Shown here: one piece after another, positions 35,705 through 48,275 of the stretch
How positions within the stretch are numbered: the stretch's first letter is position 1
Layout of the letters: each line of letters starts with the position of its first letter
Source of the DNA: Antedon bifida
Taxonomy: Eukaryota; Echinodermata; Crinoidea; Comatulida; Antedonidae
Assembly (NCBI GenBank): GCA_963402885.1
Contig: OY727094.1
Span: 36,210,501 to 36,274,500, forward strand
Direction of reading: 5' to 3'
DNA: 64,000 nt
Position numbers and translations under genes: made by a program
Notes under the pieces: model-generated
What the model was told of the DNA's origin: nothing
What the model saw: the letters and a program-made list of their open reading frames with translations, nothing else
The model's database searches: none

Positions 35705-37351
35705 TTGCACACGATTTCGACGATGGATCTTCAGTTAAGATTATTCTTGTTGGTAGGATTATCATGTGCAGATATTGGTAAAACAAGTAATATTACTCTA
35801 ACACCTTTAAAGAACAATGTTATTAAAGGTGATGCTGTGACTTTGACTTGTAAAGTGGATCTTAGCAAGGCAGTTTATTACACTTTATTGTGGTACAAGG
35901 ATGATACTGAAGTGAGTAGAAATTCAACAGTAATAGTTCACAAGGGTCTTTGGACTGTTGAGTGCAACTTTACGAGTAACACACATAAACTGATAATTGA
36001 ACAAGCCGATACACACCACACAGGATCATACACATGTAAAGCATGTGCTTCCAAACCTCAATGTCTGGAAAGTCAAACAGCTGATGTTTCTGTATATGAA
36101 CAACCAACTTCTCCCACATGCGAAAAAAATAAGTATGATGTTAAAGAAGATGAATTAATTGAGTACAATTGTTTGTACAATGAACAATTTTCAAATCCCC
36201 CTAATTCGTTAGAAATAGGACTTACTTACGCAGGCAAAAGAGAAACACTTGAAAAAAAGATTTTCAACAACAGTGTTACCGGTCAGAAGCGGATCATCAA
36301 TGTGCAACGTAATGTGACTTATGATTTGAACAAAGCAACAATTTACTGTGAAGCTAAATTTGAAACTCCAAATACAACAACAAACTGTACCAGTAGGCCA
36401 CTTAATGTCAGCTACTCACCAAGAGTTCTTACAACGAAAGTTACCTACTCAATTGCTGACTCAATAGATGGCCCAAGTAACGCATCAATAGCAGTGAATA
36501 TCACATCAAATCCCGAAGCCATTGTGAGTTTGTCAAGGAATGACGACAACAGTTTCTCCAGTATCTCATCTATAACAAATTTTCAAAACAGTATATTATA
36601 TTTATGCAATATTTATAATGTTACAAATGGGTCAGACGTGAATATTTCGATAATCAATCACTTCGGTACAATTGTACGATCGTTTCATTTGAGTTACAAC
36701 ACATCGTCAGAATACACTAAGCCTACAGTCATCATACAGGGAACTACAGATAATTATGATCATTATAATTACTCCAGTAGGCCTCCTAATGATGACAGTA
36801 ATGTTTTTATGTTTACGATGACGATGAGTGCACTGCTTATATCAGCTGGGGTAGTTATTACCTTTATGCTGATAATGAAAGTCCGAAAGATGAGAAAACA
36901 ATTTAAGAAGAGTCGTAGAGAAAGCATTCGTCTTGATGTCTTAGATGAGATGCCACACCCTGTACCATTTGCTTCCGAAACGTATAGAGCAAGTATAGAC
37001 AGAAATCATGCGATTAATGTTCCAGACTCAAGAGATCATCGCTCAGAAAATATCTACGACGAATCGCCACTTGACATCTTAAACCATTACACACCGGCTA
37101 CAAAAGAGAATGGACATGGATGTGGATTACCACAATACGAAATACGTGAAAACAGTTATGAACGAAACGCTGAAAACTTAACATATCTTGAAATAGACCA
37201 TTCAAGAATTGAAAATAGGCCTACATTCGAAAGAACATTGCGAGTGATGAGAACCGAAAATGTTGATTACGCAGAGGTTGTGTTTGACACATATTTTTTT
37301 TTATATTATAGACCTATTATTGAACCAAATTATGATGATTTAAGGGTCTGA
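35705..37351 (+). CDS. IgSF receptor A with ITIM-type tail
   Basis: Single uninterrupted frame of 548 codons; Met7 (35723) is the better start because MDLQLRLFLLVGLSC forms a signal peptide directly. Ectodomain: an Ig-like domain (Cys49, Trp63, Cys111), a second (about 138-236) and a third (about 240-330), with many N-glycosylation sites. The membrane span is about 367-391, followed by basic KVRKMRKQFKKSRR. The ~155-residue tail carries SETYRA, NIYDES, PQYEIR and two textbook ITIMs, LTYLEI (492-497) and VDYAEV (520-525), then NYDDL near the end. ITIMs recruit SH2 phosphatases, so an inhibitory surface receptor is the likely role. It is paralogous to gene E (NTTTNCTS-PLNVSYSPRVL is shared). 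Downstream gene B is on the same strand. The last ~20 residues after VDYAEV are atypical (FFLYYRP) and may hide a splice site. Confidence 0.85.
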   Translation: MHTISTMDLQLRLFLLVGLSCADIGKTSNITLTPLKNNVIKGDAVTLTCKVDLSKAVYYTLLWYKDDTEVSRNSTVIVHKGLWTVECNFTSNTHKLIIEQADTHHTGSYTCKACASKPQCLESQTADVSVYEQPTSPTCEKNKYDVKEDELIEYNCLYNEQFSNPPNSLEIGLTYAGKRETLEKKIFNNSVTGQKRIINVQRNVTYDLNKATIYCEAKFETPNTTTNCTSRPLNVSYSPRVLTTKVTYSIADSIDGPSNASIAVNITSNPEAIVSLSRNDDNSFSSISSITNFQNSILYLCNIYNVTNGSDVNISIINHFGTIVRSFHLSYNTSSEYTKPTVIIQGTTDNYDHYNYSSRPPNDDSNVFMFTMTMSALLISAGVVITFMLIMKVRKMRKQFKKSRRESIRLDVLDEMPHPVPFASETYRASIDRNHAINVPDSRDHRSENIYDESPLDILNHYTPATKENGHGCGLPQYEIRENSYERNAENLTYLEIDHSRIENRPTFERTLRVMRTENVDYAEVVFDTYFFLYYRPIIEPNYDDLRV

Positions 37352-39394
37352 ACGAAGTTCTACTCACAGCTGTTTAACATTTACATGTACTAATTATCTT
37401 TTAAATCTACTGTATTTCCATAATAACAGGCTAAATTATGCAGATTATGTTTAAAAATGTAAGTAATAGGCTAAATGCTGTTAAAAATATAGCCCTGTTT
37501 AAAAAAAAAGTGAATTTCCGTGGGCCTAAATTCATAATTTCTATAATGTAATAATTATATATATATTATAATAATGTATACAAAACTAGTTTTTTTAAAA
37601 TATCTTTTATACATACAAAAAAAAAGAAAAAAAGCGTAAAGTAAGAAAATAATAAAGCACTCATAACCCACTATTCCTTAAGCAAGATCTACAATGTTCT
37701 TAAATCTGGTTAATGAACTTAAGGCTTTTAAAATAAGGTACATTATTTTTTATTCTGCAGGCATAAATATAATATTTTGTTAAAAAGATAAAAGAATCCA
37801 TAAAGAACGACAGTAAGTAAATTGCCTTTCTCTTTTTTACAAAAGGAACACAAGTCGGATTTAGTTAATCCGATCCTGAACAACCTTTCATTTGTAAAAA
37901 TAATTTGTGTAGGTATTTAAATTGGAAAGCTTTTACTTTGCCATTTGACCATTTCAAATTTACTTCATTGATGTCGTTTGTAACATTTGCTACAATATTG
38001 TAATATACTTTATTCATGTTCATTTAATTTTGAATACAGTTTTATGACAATAAATATCAGCTTTATCAAGTATTTCTTGGTTTTCATATTGAGAATTACC
38101 TTGCAGTTCATTGGGATAGAATGCAGAATCAAACATAAACCTCTTCCAAAAACTTACAAAACTACTTGTCTTATTGCAATTATGATGACAATATCGTTAT
38201 TGCTATTTCGTTATATTTTTAGGGGTTATTTTTTAATTACTGAAAAAACGGTTTGTACACTGTTATACGGCGATCCCGTACACTGGTTTCCTATTCACAA
38301 TCGTCGTAACGTAAAAAAGTGGACAGTAAAATTATTATTCTACAGTATTTCCAAAAAAATACAGACTAGGTTTACAACTCGTGAAAGAAAACAATAGCGC
38401 TTAAGATAATATGTATAAAAATGTCCACATCATATAAAATGTAATGAAATCTTATAAAAAGTTTATAACATAAACATATAACAAGATTTGGCAACAGGGA
38501 TTACAGAAAGTATAGCTATAGTTGCAAATAATACATTACTTTTTAATTGTTTATACAAAATAACTTAAAATTGAAAATATCAAAGTAATCTATAATATAT
38601 AAATTATGGTTAATTCTGCACAATGTAAAAACTTCGGTATAAATCTCCGCCTTGGAAACCTACCTTATCTATCTTAGATGTCGGGAAACGTAGATTTGAT
38701 AACATTATCACTAGAACATATTTATTCACTCTGACGAAGAAATGTTTCTAAAGCTAGGTATTGATTTTCTATGTCCAATGATAAACAAATAAAGATGTAT
38801 TGTCCCCCTGAAAAAATAATTCTTAACAAAACATTTTTTGAATATGCCATTTTAATGTAACATAATAGTTATCCACTTTGTATTATCCACTTTGACCTAA
38901 AATTAGATCGAAAAAAAATGTATTTATCTGGAAAAAAATGTAATATAAAGCAAAAAATTGTCAAATTGGCTGCCAATTTAAATAAAATAAAAGAAATATA
39001 ATATGGTAGATACTCCGGTATCTAAACAATTCCAGGTAATTGAAACAAAAATTTGTATTCCAAAGCATACAAATATGATTAATTTGCACTTTAAAGATAA
39101 CATTACATTTTATATGTATTAAATTCGTATTAAATCTTAATTTTACCATCATATTATTCTACTGTCTATTGAATAACTTTCCGTATCCATACTCGACGTG
39201 CGAGGCGCCCTTTAAATTGAGTCTCTTTGTTACTTTACCACGTCTACCGTTGTTGTAGAAAAACAATCACTCAAACTCAAATCATCACATTTTCACTTAC
39301 GTTTCACTGGTGTTTGATCATAGCACATTGTGTTTTTTGTTGTTGTTGCCAAGGAACCTATAGTAGTTTAGTATCGTACCAACACTGCTTTGCC
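37352..39394. other. Intergenic, receptors A to B
   Basis: AT-rich. It holds a truncated AAGATGTATTGTCC-type MITE (38791-38981). An open frame at 37987-38397 (136 codons, hydrophobic stretches ISFIKYFLVFILRI and LIAIMMTISLLLFRYIF) has no recognised relative and AT-driven composition. I do not call it a gene. Confidence 0.4.
38791..38981. mobile_element. Half copy of TA-flanked MITE
   Basis: Starts TAAAGATGTATTGTCCCC and runs parallel to the inverted right half of the MITE at 55392-55874 (TTAATGTAACATAATAGTTA shared), stopping at GGCTGCCAATTT. The other terminus is missing. Confidence 0.75.
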
Positions 39395-40648
39395 ATGTTT
39401 TTGATAATTTCGTACATAATTTCAGGTTTATGTTTACTGCAGTGTACACAAGGGCTATCTTCAGTACAACAGGATGAACCACAAATGCAAGTTCCTGTTG
39501 GCCTAGTGCAAGCATATGTTGGACAACAGAACGTGAAATTGGATTGTCTAGTAGTAACGCATACCAATCAGACGTTATCATGGACATGGTATTTGGTTGA
39601 CAAAAAATCCGATTCTCAACTGACTTCAGACACGTGGATTAAATACCCAAGTTTGTATGCTATTGAACACGTCGATATTGGTATAAACGAGACAAGTTAT
39701 AGCCGTTGTTATACCCTGGTTATAAAAAACACGAATATGTTAAATGTGGGATTGTATAAATGCGAAGCTACAACAAGAAGTGATAGTGGATCTGGTGACG
39801 GGGAGACTGTCGTGATAAGCACAAGGTTGGCCGTATTTGAATTATCTCCTGAACCAAAGGTTTTATGCGGTATTGCAAAAACTAATGTCGAAGAGAATGA
39901 AATATCAATAATACAGTGCAATGCATCTATTGGTACTATTCCAGCGAAATTTCAGATAAGGGCTATCTACAGCAATACACCTGATTCTATCGGTAGGCCT
40001 GTCAACACTACATTTAATGAATGCGGATTCAATTGCGTCGCAGTGGAAGTAAACATAACTCGCAGTATGGATTTATTTCAGTGTGTTGTCTTGCATAACC
40101 TACTTCCAAGCGTGATAACCAACTACACGTCGCGTCTGAATGTACATTACCAGCCAAAATTCGACAATATGCCTCAGATGTTAGAATACGATACAGAAGC
40201 CGATTTGAAGATACCAATTAACGTAGATTCTAACCCAAAAGCATGGATTGAATTAAAGTTGTGGAATGAGCATGAATTGGTAGATGATATAACCTATCTA
40301 AGAAAATTAAATACAGCGTATAAAAACAATTTTGAGCTTTCAATCAAAGAATCAGAAATTGGTAATGCCACACATATTACAATCAAAGCGATTAACAGTA
40401 TTGGATATGATACACACATCATACAACTCTATAAAATGAAACCAGAGTCAACGGAAAACGACAAAGAAGAAGCACAGTACTACTACTGGTGGGTTTTCTC
40501 TTTTCTAGGCCTCCTAGTACCACTGGTGGTATTATTAGGCCTAATAAAATTTTTTATAACACGACACAAGGTTATAAAGGTTATAAAGGAGCGTTCATGT
40601 CGCGGTCCTGTTTTAACTAATCCTTTATCTGCACAGTCTATCGTTTAA
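39395..40648 (+). CDS. IgSF receptor B, short cytoplasmic tail
   Basis: A 417-residue protein from the ATG at 39395; the frame is open from 39227, but only this Met gives a signal peptide (MFLIISYIISGLCLLQC). Three Ig-like domains: the first from VQAYVGQQNVKLDC through the Trp in TLSWTW to YKCEA; the second from SPEPKVLC to FQCVV; the third from QPKFDNMPQMLEY to NSIGYDTH. Membrane span WWVFSFLGLLVPLVVLLGLI with a lysine close to the inner edge, then a basic tail of ~30 residues without tyrosine motifs. Short-tailed members of paired receptor families often signal through adaptors; that is inference here. Intronless. Close relatives: genes C (51186) and D (54954), sharing FNCVTVEVN/FNCVAVEVN and LKIPINVDSNPKA. 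Confidence 0.85.
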   Translation: MFLIISYIISGLCLLQCTQGLSSVQQDEPQMQVPVGLVQAYVGQQNVKLDCLVVTHTNQTLSWTWYLVDKKSDSQLTSDTWIKYPSLYAIEHVDIGINETSYSRCYTLVIKNTNMLNVGLYKCEATTRSDSGSGDGETVVISTRLAVFELSPEPKVLCGIAKTNVEENEISIIQCNASIGTIPAKFQIRAIYSNTPDSIGRPVNTTFNECGFNCVAVEVNITRSMDLFQCVVLHNLLPSVITNYTSRLNVHYQPKFDNMPQMLEYDTEADLKIPINVDSNPKAWIELKLWNEHELVDDITYLRKLNTAYKNNFELSIKESEIGNATHITIKAINSIGYDTHIIQLYKMKPESTENDKEEAQYYYWWVFSFLGLLVPLVVLLGLIKFFITRHKVIKVIKERSCRGPVLTNPLSAQSIV

Positions 40649-40728
40649 AACAGTGGCAGGTCCATAAAATGAAAATATGTAATAACTCCATACTAATATT
40701 TTGAGAATATTAACAATAACAAAAATTT

Positions 40729-40796
40729 GGGCGGATGCAAGAGAGACACCACGAGAATATGCTCATATTCTCGTGTTGTCTCTCTTGCATCCGCCC
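40729..40796. repeat. 33-bp-arm hairpin
   Basis: Arms 40729-40761 and 40764-40796 are complementary with one mismatch and a 2-nt loop, starting GGGCGGATGCAAGAGAG. It lies ~80 bp downstream of the gene B stop. It is followed by a repeat-like end at about 40895-40950 (GGATCCGCCACTGG). It could be a mini-transposon end or form a strong RNA stem in the gene B 3' UTR. Confidence 0.8.
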
Positions 40797-42857
40797 CTTT
40801 TGCACTGAAAATTACGAATTGGTGATTTTTTATCGTCATAAAAGATATCATTGCCCAACTAGGTTGGTCGAAATTCGATTTAAAAATAGATTATGAAGAG
40901 GGAAGGTTAGTGCGGAGATACGCACCGCCTTCTGGATCCGCCACTGGTTAAGTCTTGTAAACAAATAAATAAATGTAAATATATTTTAATTAGGATTTAA
41001 TAATTGTTAAATATACAGTTTGTTATGGTTTTAGAGGTTTACGGTTCAATTATTTGTTAGGTTAGTGTCAAGTTTAATATAGATTTATATAACGTACGAG
41101 TACTCGACGTCCAAGTCAGTTAAATAAGGATCAGTCTGATTGACTACTACTGCCACACAATTTTTATTGCGGAGGAAAGAAGAGATTGAAACACCGGCAC
41201 CAAAACGTCAATTGGATTGAAACATTGTTATTTGATATTAGGAATTAGTAAACTAAATGTTGTAAATATTTGGGTCTGCATTTTTATCACAATTTTCAAA
41301 AATAAAAGTATGGTCTTTGGCAGTCTTTTTCAACAAGGGCATACAATGCATTTCCATTGATCATACATTCTAATAATTATGTAATAAATATAGTTTCCTC
41401 ATTTTTTGTGTGTGCGATTTATAGTTCAAATTACCCAGTAAAATCCCTATTCTTACGGTACATGATGTTGTAAATAGATAGGAATTTAAATGAATATGAA
41501 TATAAATTGAAAGTCAAATTCTGTATCTAAAGAGGATTTATGTACATTTTGTACATTGTTAAATTCATGCCTGTACTGAGCTTTAAACTCATTTCTAAAA
41601 TATATGAGGCGTGCTACACTCATTCACACAAATAGTTTACTATAGTTTTTCTTTACATTTTAAAGTTTTTGATTATTGTGTAGGTGTAGTATTATTTTCG
41701 ACGCCCCTTTATAAGGTATCTGGTATAAGGTATCTGGTATAAGGTTGCCAATAAAGTACGTTATTTTAATTATTTTGTTAAATATGGTTGGTTAAGTTAT
41801 TCATCATTTAAAAATAAACAACTTATAGTCTGTTTGAATGAATTACACTATATTTTTGTTTGGCCTATTTGTGTTTTACTGCTATAGGTTTAAATAACGA
41901 TATAAATCTTGCGGAAAAAAGAATTATCAAGGGAAAAAATATCCGGGCAATCCCAATTTATAATTTATTGCAGACAATAGGCCTAAGCTAGGCCAAGTTA
42001 AACTGCTAACTTCTGCACAAAATTAGCATTTTTTTCTTATTTGTACATGATCAAAGAACCTGATTTGATAATCATCATAAATTAAATGTAGAGATTGTTG
42101 TCTTTCTATGAAAATATAACAAACGTCACAGACTGTCAGCTCTTTCTTATAATATTTCTCATAAATACTACACTTATGGTGATACCGTATGTTCAAATAA
42201 ACGGTTGCGTAAAATGGTAACATAATGTAATCAAATAAAATCCCCTTGATATTGAAGTGATAAAATACAGGAAAAATATATTACAAGTCAAAGTTTATTC
42301 CAATAACGTGATTATTAATTAATTATATAATTACTCGCTTCGCTAGCGCACCATCTAGTGGGTGTACCCGAATGGTTCTCGAACACATGACCAACGCCTC
42401 TGGAAATTGAAGCCCGGGTGACACCTATGCATATGACTGATGAGTAATGCATGTTTTTTTTGTGATGCATCTTGTTAATTTTGTAGACTACTTATATATC
42501 GGTTGTAGTACTAGACACCATTTATAATTATAAATAGAGCAAGCAACAGAAATAATCGATTATAAACAGTAAAAGTGTTTCCCTGGTAGGCCTACCAGGC
42601 CTCATAGTAACATTGAATCGCACCTAAATGTGATTAAATGAATAATAAATAGCATAAATAATTAGTTCAATTAGCCAGCCTGCTATAGTAACATTGAATC
42701 GGGCCTAAATTTGATAAAATGATTAATAAATAAATAATTAGTTCAATTACTAAAGCCTTTATAATTGATTAGTTGAATATCTAAAACAAATAAATTATAG
42801 TTCACGATTCAGTTGAATCACTAAAATCACATTGTAACAATGTGTATGCCTAGATTA

Positions 42858-43412
42858 AAGATGTATTGTCCCTTTGACTAATTCCAACAACATTTTAAAA
42901 AAAGATTTCGAAAAAAAGTGGGTCATTTTGAAGTATCATAATAGTTATTAACTTTCACCAAAAATTAGTCTAAAAAAATCATTTAACTGAAATACATACG
43001 TTTTTTTCTTCAAAAAATAACTTTGACTTCCAGTCAAAGTTTTCGATCAAAACATGTCCCATAATGGAACGCGCTTGTTTGGCTACACTGTATGCATAAT
43101 CATAAAACTTCTTTGCGATCTGTTTGAAAACACCTTCTCAACCGTGACGAGTTGTAAACAATCCTAATTAGCATCATTCATAATGCATACTCATGGTTTG
43201 AAATCTTTGTTTACTTTCGCTCGCGACGATTTTCAAACAAACACAGACAAAATGCAATCAAACTAATTTACCTGTTAATTACGTAAACTTGTTGTTTTTG
43301 GCTCGAAATTTCGACTTAAAGTGAATAACTTTAATATTACTTTGATATGGCCAATTTAAATTTAGAATATTTTGACCTTCATTTTTTTGTGTTCCAAGGG
43401 ACAATACATCTT
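42858..43412. mobile_element. TA-flanked MITE, complete
   Basis: Begins AAGATGTATTGTCCC and ends GGGACAATACATCTT, with TA on each side (TTAA...TTAA context). No open frame. TIR and TA target fit a Tc1/mariner-type non-autonomous element; TTAA would also fit piggyBac, but the half copy at 38791 has only TA. Confidence 0.8.
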
Positions 43413-44199
43413 TAATTAATCGATTATAGTTTATTTCTATATAAAATTGGGTAATAAAAGAGAATAGTAGACATGTGTAATCAATCAATCAATCAATATT
43501 ATTATAATCAATAATATACAAATAGTCGATCGTCTGTAGGAACTCTCTGTAAGGGGAAACTTATACAACGAATACCATTATAGGAATTTAGGAAGTAATA
43601 ATTATGTAATGTTGTGATAGTATTATTGATGATAAAAAATGTAAAAAATAAGAAGCTTGATGTTGTTGTTTATGTGGTCTATTTTTACAATTTATTGCCG
43701 AAAACATCAGTTTCGTTGTGCTTTGACATTGCGATTCCCATGTTTCTTTATCGTCTATCCCTACTCGTCGTGAGAGGCGGCCTATCTCGAGCGGTTCTCT
43801 AATTTTAAAGTGTTCTTCAATGGGAATTCCCATTATTCTAATATCAGGAAATAATGGCGGATACAAGCTATTCAGGGTGTATTTCAATTTAATCATTTTA
43901 ACTGTATTTTGTGGAATGTCTTTGTTTTGTTTACCCAAAATAGAATCTATGACTCAAAGATAACAGTTTCGCAATGGTTACACCTGACTTAAAACAACCC
44001 ACAAATTATACATAATACCGAATATATGTAAGAATCAAATAATTGAACCGTAAAAGTAGTAGTTAAACTGTTTATTTTGTGATGTAACACTTTCTATCGC
44101 AAAGGATATTCAGTGATGACGACTGGATGGAACATTCTCTTCTATGGAGCGCCATTTATGCCTTTATTAACTTTCTGAAATATAAATAGTACTACGGTA

Positions 44200-44495
44200 A
44201 CTGGTCCAGTGGACCAAATTTGGCACTGATGGATTTTGATATATTTTCGTATGTTAATACACTGTGCTCAAGTGGACCTAATTTGGCGCTGGTGAAGCAC
44301 AGTTATATAAAATAGAAAAAGTCACTAAATGTATTTTCATATGTTAATACACTGTGTTCAATGAACTCAGTTTGGTACGAGCGGAGCACAGTGATATAAA
44401 ATACAAATAAAGTCGCTAAATTGTAATATCTGTTGGTATGTTAATACACTCTGCTCCAGTGGACCCATTTTGGCGCACAGCGGAGCACAGTAAAA
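44200..44495. repeat. Three-copy ~90-97 bp tandem repeat
   Basis: ATGTTAATACACT recurs at 44251, 44341 and 44438. Each unit also holds a CCAGTGGACC- or GGAGCACAG-like block and the units have diverged noticeably. No coding potential. Confidence 0.75.
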
Positions 44496-47223
44496 TAGTC
44501 ACATACAAATAGGCCTACTCGAATTCAAAACTATTTCTAATAGACTATCGGTTACTCCATCCGTAATGCAAAAGAATTAGTTCCGAGCCATATCAGTGAT
44601 TTTAATAACTTGCGTTAACAATAGAACAATGGGAATTACTATTCTATTTCAATACATCAGGAAATAATGGCGTATACTAGTTTGTAATAAAATATTACTA
44701 CAGGAGCGAGAAAGAGAGCATTTTCGGAATCAATCCTAAAAAACTCCGTGGTCACCTAAAGTTTGGTGTATGTAAATTGTAGTGCGATGATATAAACGAG
44801 CTTAGAAAAAAAAAGATATTTGAAATAGTATGTTGGACCATGGGGGTATATTATATACATATAAATCAAAGAGCTGCATAGGCAGGATAGAAAAAAATCA
44901 AGATCAAATAAGTTAAAACTACCTCAATATAAGTTTATTTGTACGACATGTTTCGGGCATAGCCCATCATCAGGTGAAGAGAATTGTAACAAAGGATAAC
45001 ATATAAGTCACAAAATTACATAATAAAACAAATCAGTCAATCAAAGATGTTAACATATATATTTATATATTACAATTAAAATAATTTTATACCTCCATGA
45101 TTGGATCAACCTGATTTTTCGGCATGTATTGAATGTAGGACTATTCCATTATTATTATTATGTTTTCGCGCCGCGGCTTTAGCCAGCTATATCCCCAGAG
45201 GACTACTCATTCAGAAGCTATATCAAGCGGAAGCTATAGTTCTAGAAGCTGACATTTTTGGAATTTTGTAAACTGGTCATGCTCAAATTACAAACCTCAA
45301 AGCACGTCTGGGAGAAGAGATTCTATGCAAACATTTGCTGATAAATACAGTATTTTGAGATGCATGTGTAGACGGTAATCTGTAAAATCTGTCAAATAAT
45401 CAAAACTTTATTTTGGTTATAGGCCTATAGGCCGTTATTTACAATGACTCCCATTTGACTGTCAATCTTGGCCGATATTATAATGCTGTAATTCGTCGTC
45501 AGATAATCATTGAATTATGATCAAACAGTCCATAGTAAAGTTTTTGTTTGTAATAGGATACAATTTGTTCACACTTGAATGTCCCTTTATACCATTTATC
45601 ACTTGTTGACATCTAGGCTTGATGAAGTGACCCCAGACTTGACCTTAGCAATAAAATAAACTAAAGTGACAGACATTGAGTCTGTTTAGTCGTCTAAAAT
45701 TGGCTTTAATATTATTTAGAAATCATTTTTATTTAAATTATTTAATAAGCTCATCATCTTTTACAGATTCAGTATTTTTTATTTTAAATTAGAGGGGGAT
45801 GGGGTTCGGTCTTTAAAGAGTTACTGCAAATGTTTGTATTATTATTTTGAATTATTTTTAACCAGATCGTTAGACTAGCTATTTATCCAAAACGGTCTAC
45901 GTAAGTAACCAACGTTGTTACGTTTTTTGCACAAAAGGTGTAAATCTGTAGGAATTTTCTGAAACGTGCTCATCGCGTATATGATGCGCTACGAATATGT
46001 GTCACTGGATAGGTGAATTATGATGGCCGGTTGTTAAAATATGTCTCTAATCTCGTGATTTTACAAAAATCGCGCGCTTATTAGAGCGATTCACTCGATG
46101 AGAAATGCGGATTCCCACTCTCGAAGTCAAGGGTTTTAAAATATATAACAAGGACATATGTCTGGACCTGTTCTCTTTATTTTCTCTAGACAAAGTAGGT
46201 CTACCGTTTGAGAATCAGATGACAATCTGAGCATTAAAGACGAATAAATTGTAAGGATAGAATAATGAACTTCCGATAGTATCAATAAGCTGTATATTCA
46301 TATATAGGGGTATAATCTTTAGTTGAAAACGCCTCTACAAATTGGACAGAAATGGAAGATAAACAAAAATATTTCTTCTGAATTGTGTACCTCATGTGTA
46401 TAATGAGAATTTGAAATACCAGACTTGTGATTTGATCCATTATTTTCAAGGACTACCGTAGGCCCTATTATTGTTATTCATCAAACCATGTTCATGATAG
46501 AAATAAATTAATGGAGCACAAAAGGCTACATTGTGTGTTATATCGATCGTTAACGAAATTCAGTATAAAAATAATAATACTCAATATTCTTCTTTGTTAG
46601 AAATTGGTAGACCATGTCCCGTAAGAAAATACGCATCGATGATTTAATCAATATCTCACAGTTTTTAGCCACTGAAAGTTTCAATGACATTAATTAAAAC
46701 ATGGTAAAAAACAAGATGTTTTTATACACCTTAACTATAGTTGTAATTAAAATATACACAATTATTGTCATGTTTACAGTGTCTTTGTAAAATTACATTG
46801 TCAATCAAATATTTTCCTTTTAACCATTTACGTTGTGCCTTAATTTACTTGTTATGGGATATTTCAATATAATTATTCGCTCCACATACCATGTATACCT
46901 CCACGTGTTGAGAGATTTAATGAACATGCAAAGCTTTAATATTATGCTTAGCTTGAAGTGTTTGTATTTGTGTGTTATAGCCGCTGGAAACAAAATACGT
47001 GGGGTCTAGTGGTCTCAATGTGCTGCTCTATTGTGTTTTGCAGATTCCAATTTGTTTAGTTTTTTAACTTTGTGTTTCGTCTTTTATTGTTCAGATCTAT
47101 AGTGTATTGAAGATCCCTTTCTTTTGTAAGTGTCCAAAGTTCGCTATAAATAAAGGCTGCCTATGCCTACGCGTTGGTAAATAACATGGTACGAGATAAT
47201 AATATAAGATAAAAGAACAATAA

Positions 47224-47299
47224 ATGTTTAGTGTCTATTTGATCATAATATAAATATTTACATTATATCTTATGTCATATATTATGTATTGTATAATGG
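47224..47299 (+). repeat. 76-bp direct repeat, first copy
   Basis: Identical to 48070-48145 (ATGTTTAGTGTCTATTTGAT to GTATAATGG), 846 bp apart in the same orientation. It could be the ends of an unrecognised insertion or a local duplication. Confidence 0.85.
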
Positions 47300-48069
47300 A
47301 ACATTCCAATCTTTGTTCCCTCAGGCGTCGTAAAGGCAAGTACTGTATACTCAAAACAGAAATTCGATCCATTTTTTTTTCAATCTGTGCTGCAGAGGTT
47401 GGATATAGATTTGTTTTAACGGATAATGAGCTAGCGTTTTCAGTCGTTTTTTTATTTATGAACAGATATTTATTATTGCAGTTAAACCACCCACATCATC
47501 ACCCTTCCCTCACTGGCATGAGTAGTGTTGTAAAGCCAGTAGAGGATAGGCCTACAGTGCATCACATGCCCTAAACGCAGAACAACGTTGGTGGGTAGGG
47601 TGGAACCAACTTAAGTATGAATTGGCTCTAAGAAACAATTGAAAACCATTAGGCCTACTAATTAAGTTGAGTTAGATAATTTAATATATATTGACGATTA
47701 AATCGAATTTATGATTTTCCCCGAATAGAGGTGGTTTTCACAAGATTGTTTTACATTATATAAACATATACACGTCGTAGTGATGTATCGTTACATGTAC
47801 TGTACTTTTCAATCGACTAGGACGGTGATAGTTTCAACAAGTATTACATCGAAATGTTTTACTGTGTTTAGTGGTATATTATTTGTAAAACATGAAAACA
47901 ATTAATATTTCGTTGCTAAATGGATAAAGAATATATTTAAAAATTGTTCCTCTTTGCACCCATCCTCTTCCCCATCCCTCAACCCTAATGTTACATATAA
48001 AACACAAATTAAGTTTGTTTAAATTTGACTTAAACAATTGGTCTCATTTTGTGACAAGTTTTTCTCGAA

Positions 48070-48145
48070 ATGTTTAGTGTCTATTTGATCATAATATAAA
48101 TATTTACATTATATCTTATGTCATATATTATGTATTGTATAATGG
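48070..48145 (+). repeat. 76-bp direct repeat, second copy
   Basis: Second copy of 47224-47299. Downstream, ATGGCGCA recurs within 30 bp. Confidence 0.85.
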
Positions 48146-48275
48146 CGCAGAAAACTTGCTAATGGCGCATACAAAACGATGTCGCGTCTTCACATTATTA
48201 TTTATGTCAGTAGATAATAGAGACTTGCCACACTCTTGTATCGTAGCGCCACCAGTGGGTGTTCTGTTGGGTTCA

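Noticed and set aside
37987-38397. 136-codon hydrophobic open frame
   Set aside because: AT-rich composition, no recognised domain, no homologue in the cluster.
43588-43938. 116-codon minus-strand open frame
   Set aside because: Some exon-like character, but no motif or splice context; part of it is repeated in degenerate form near 44620-44680, so probably repeat-derived.
47272-47574. 100-codon open frame
   Set aside because: Begins inside the 76-bp direct repeat and has no recognisable feature.
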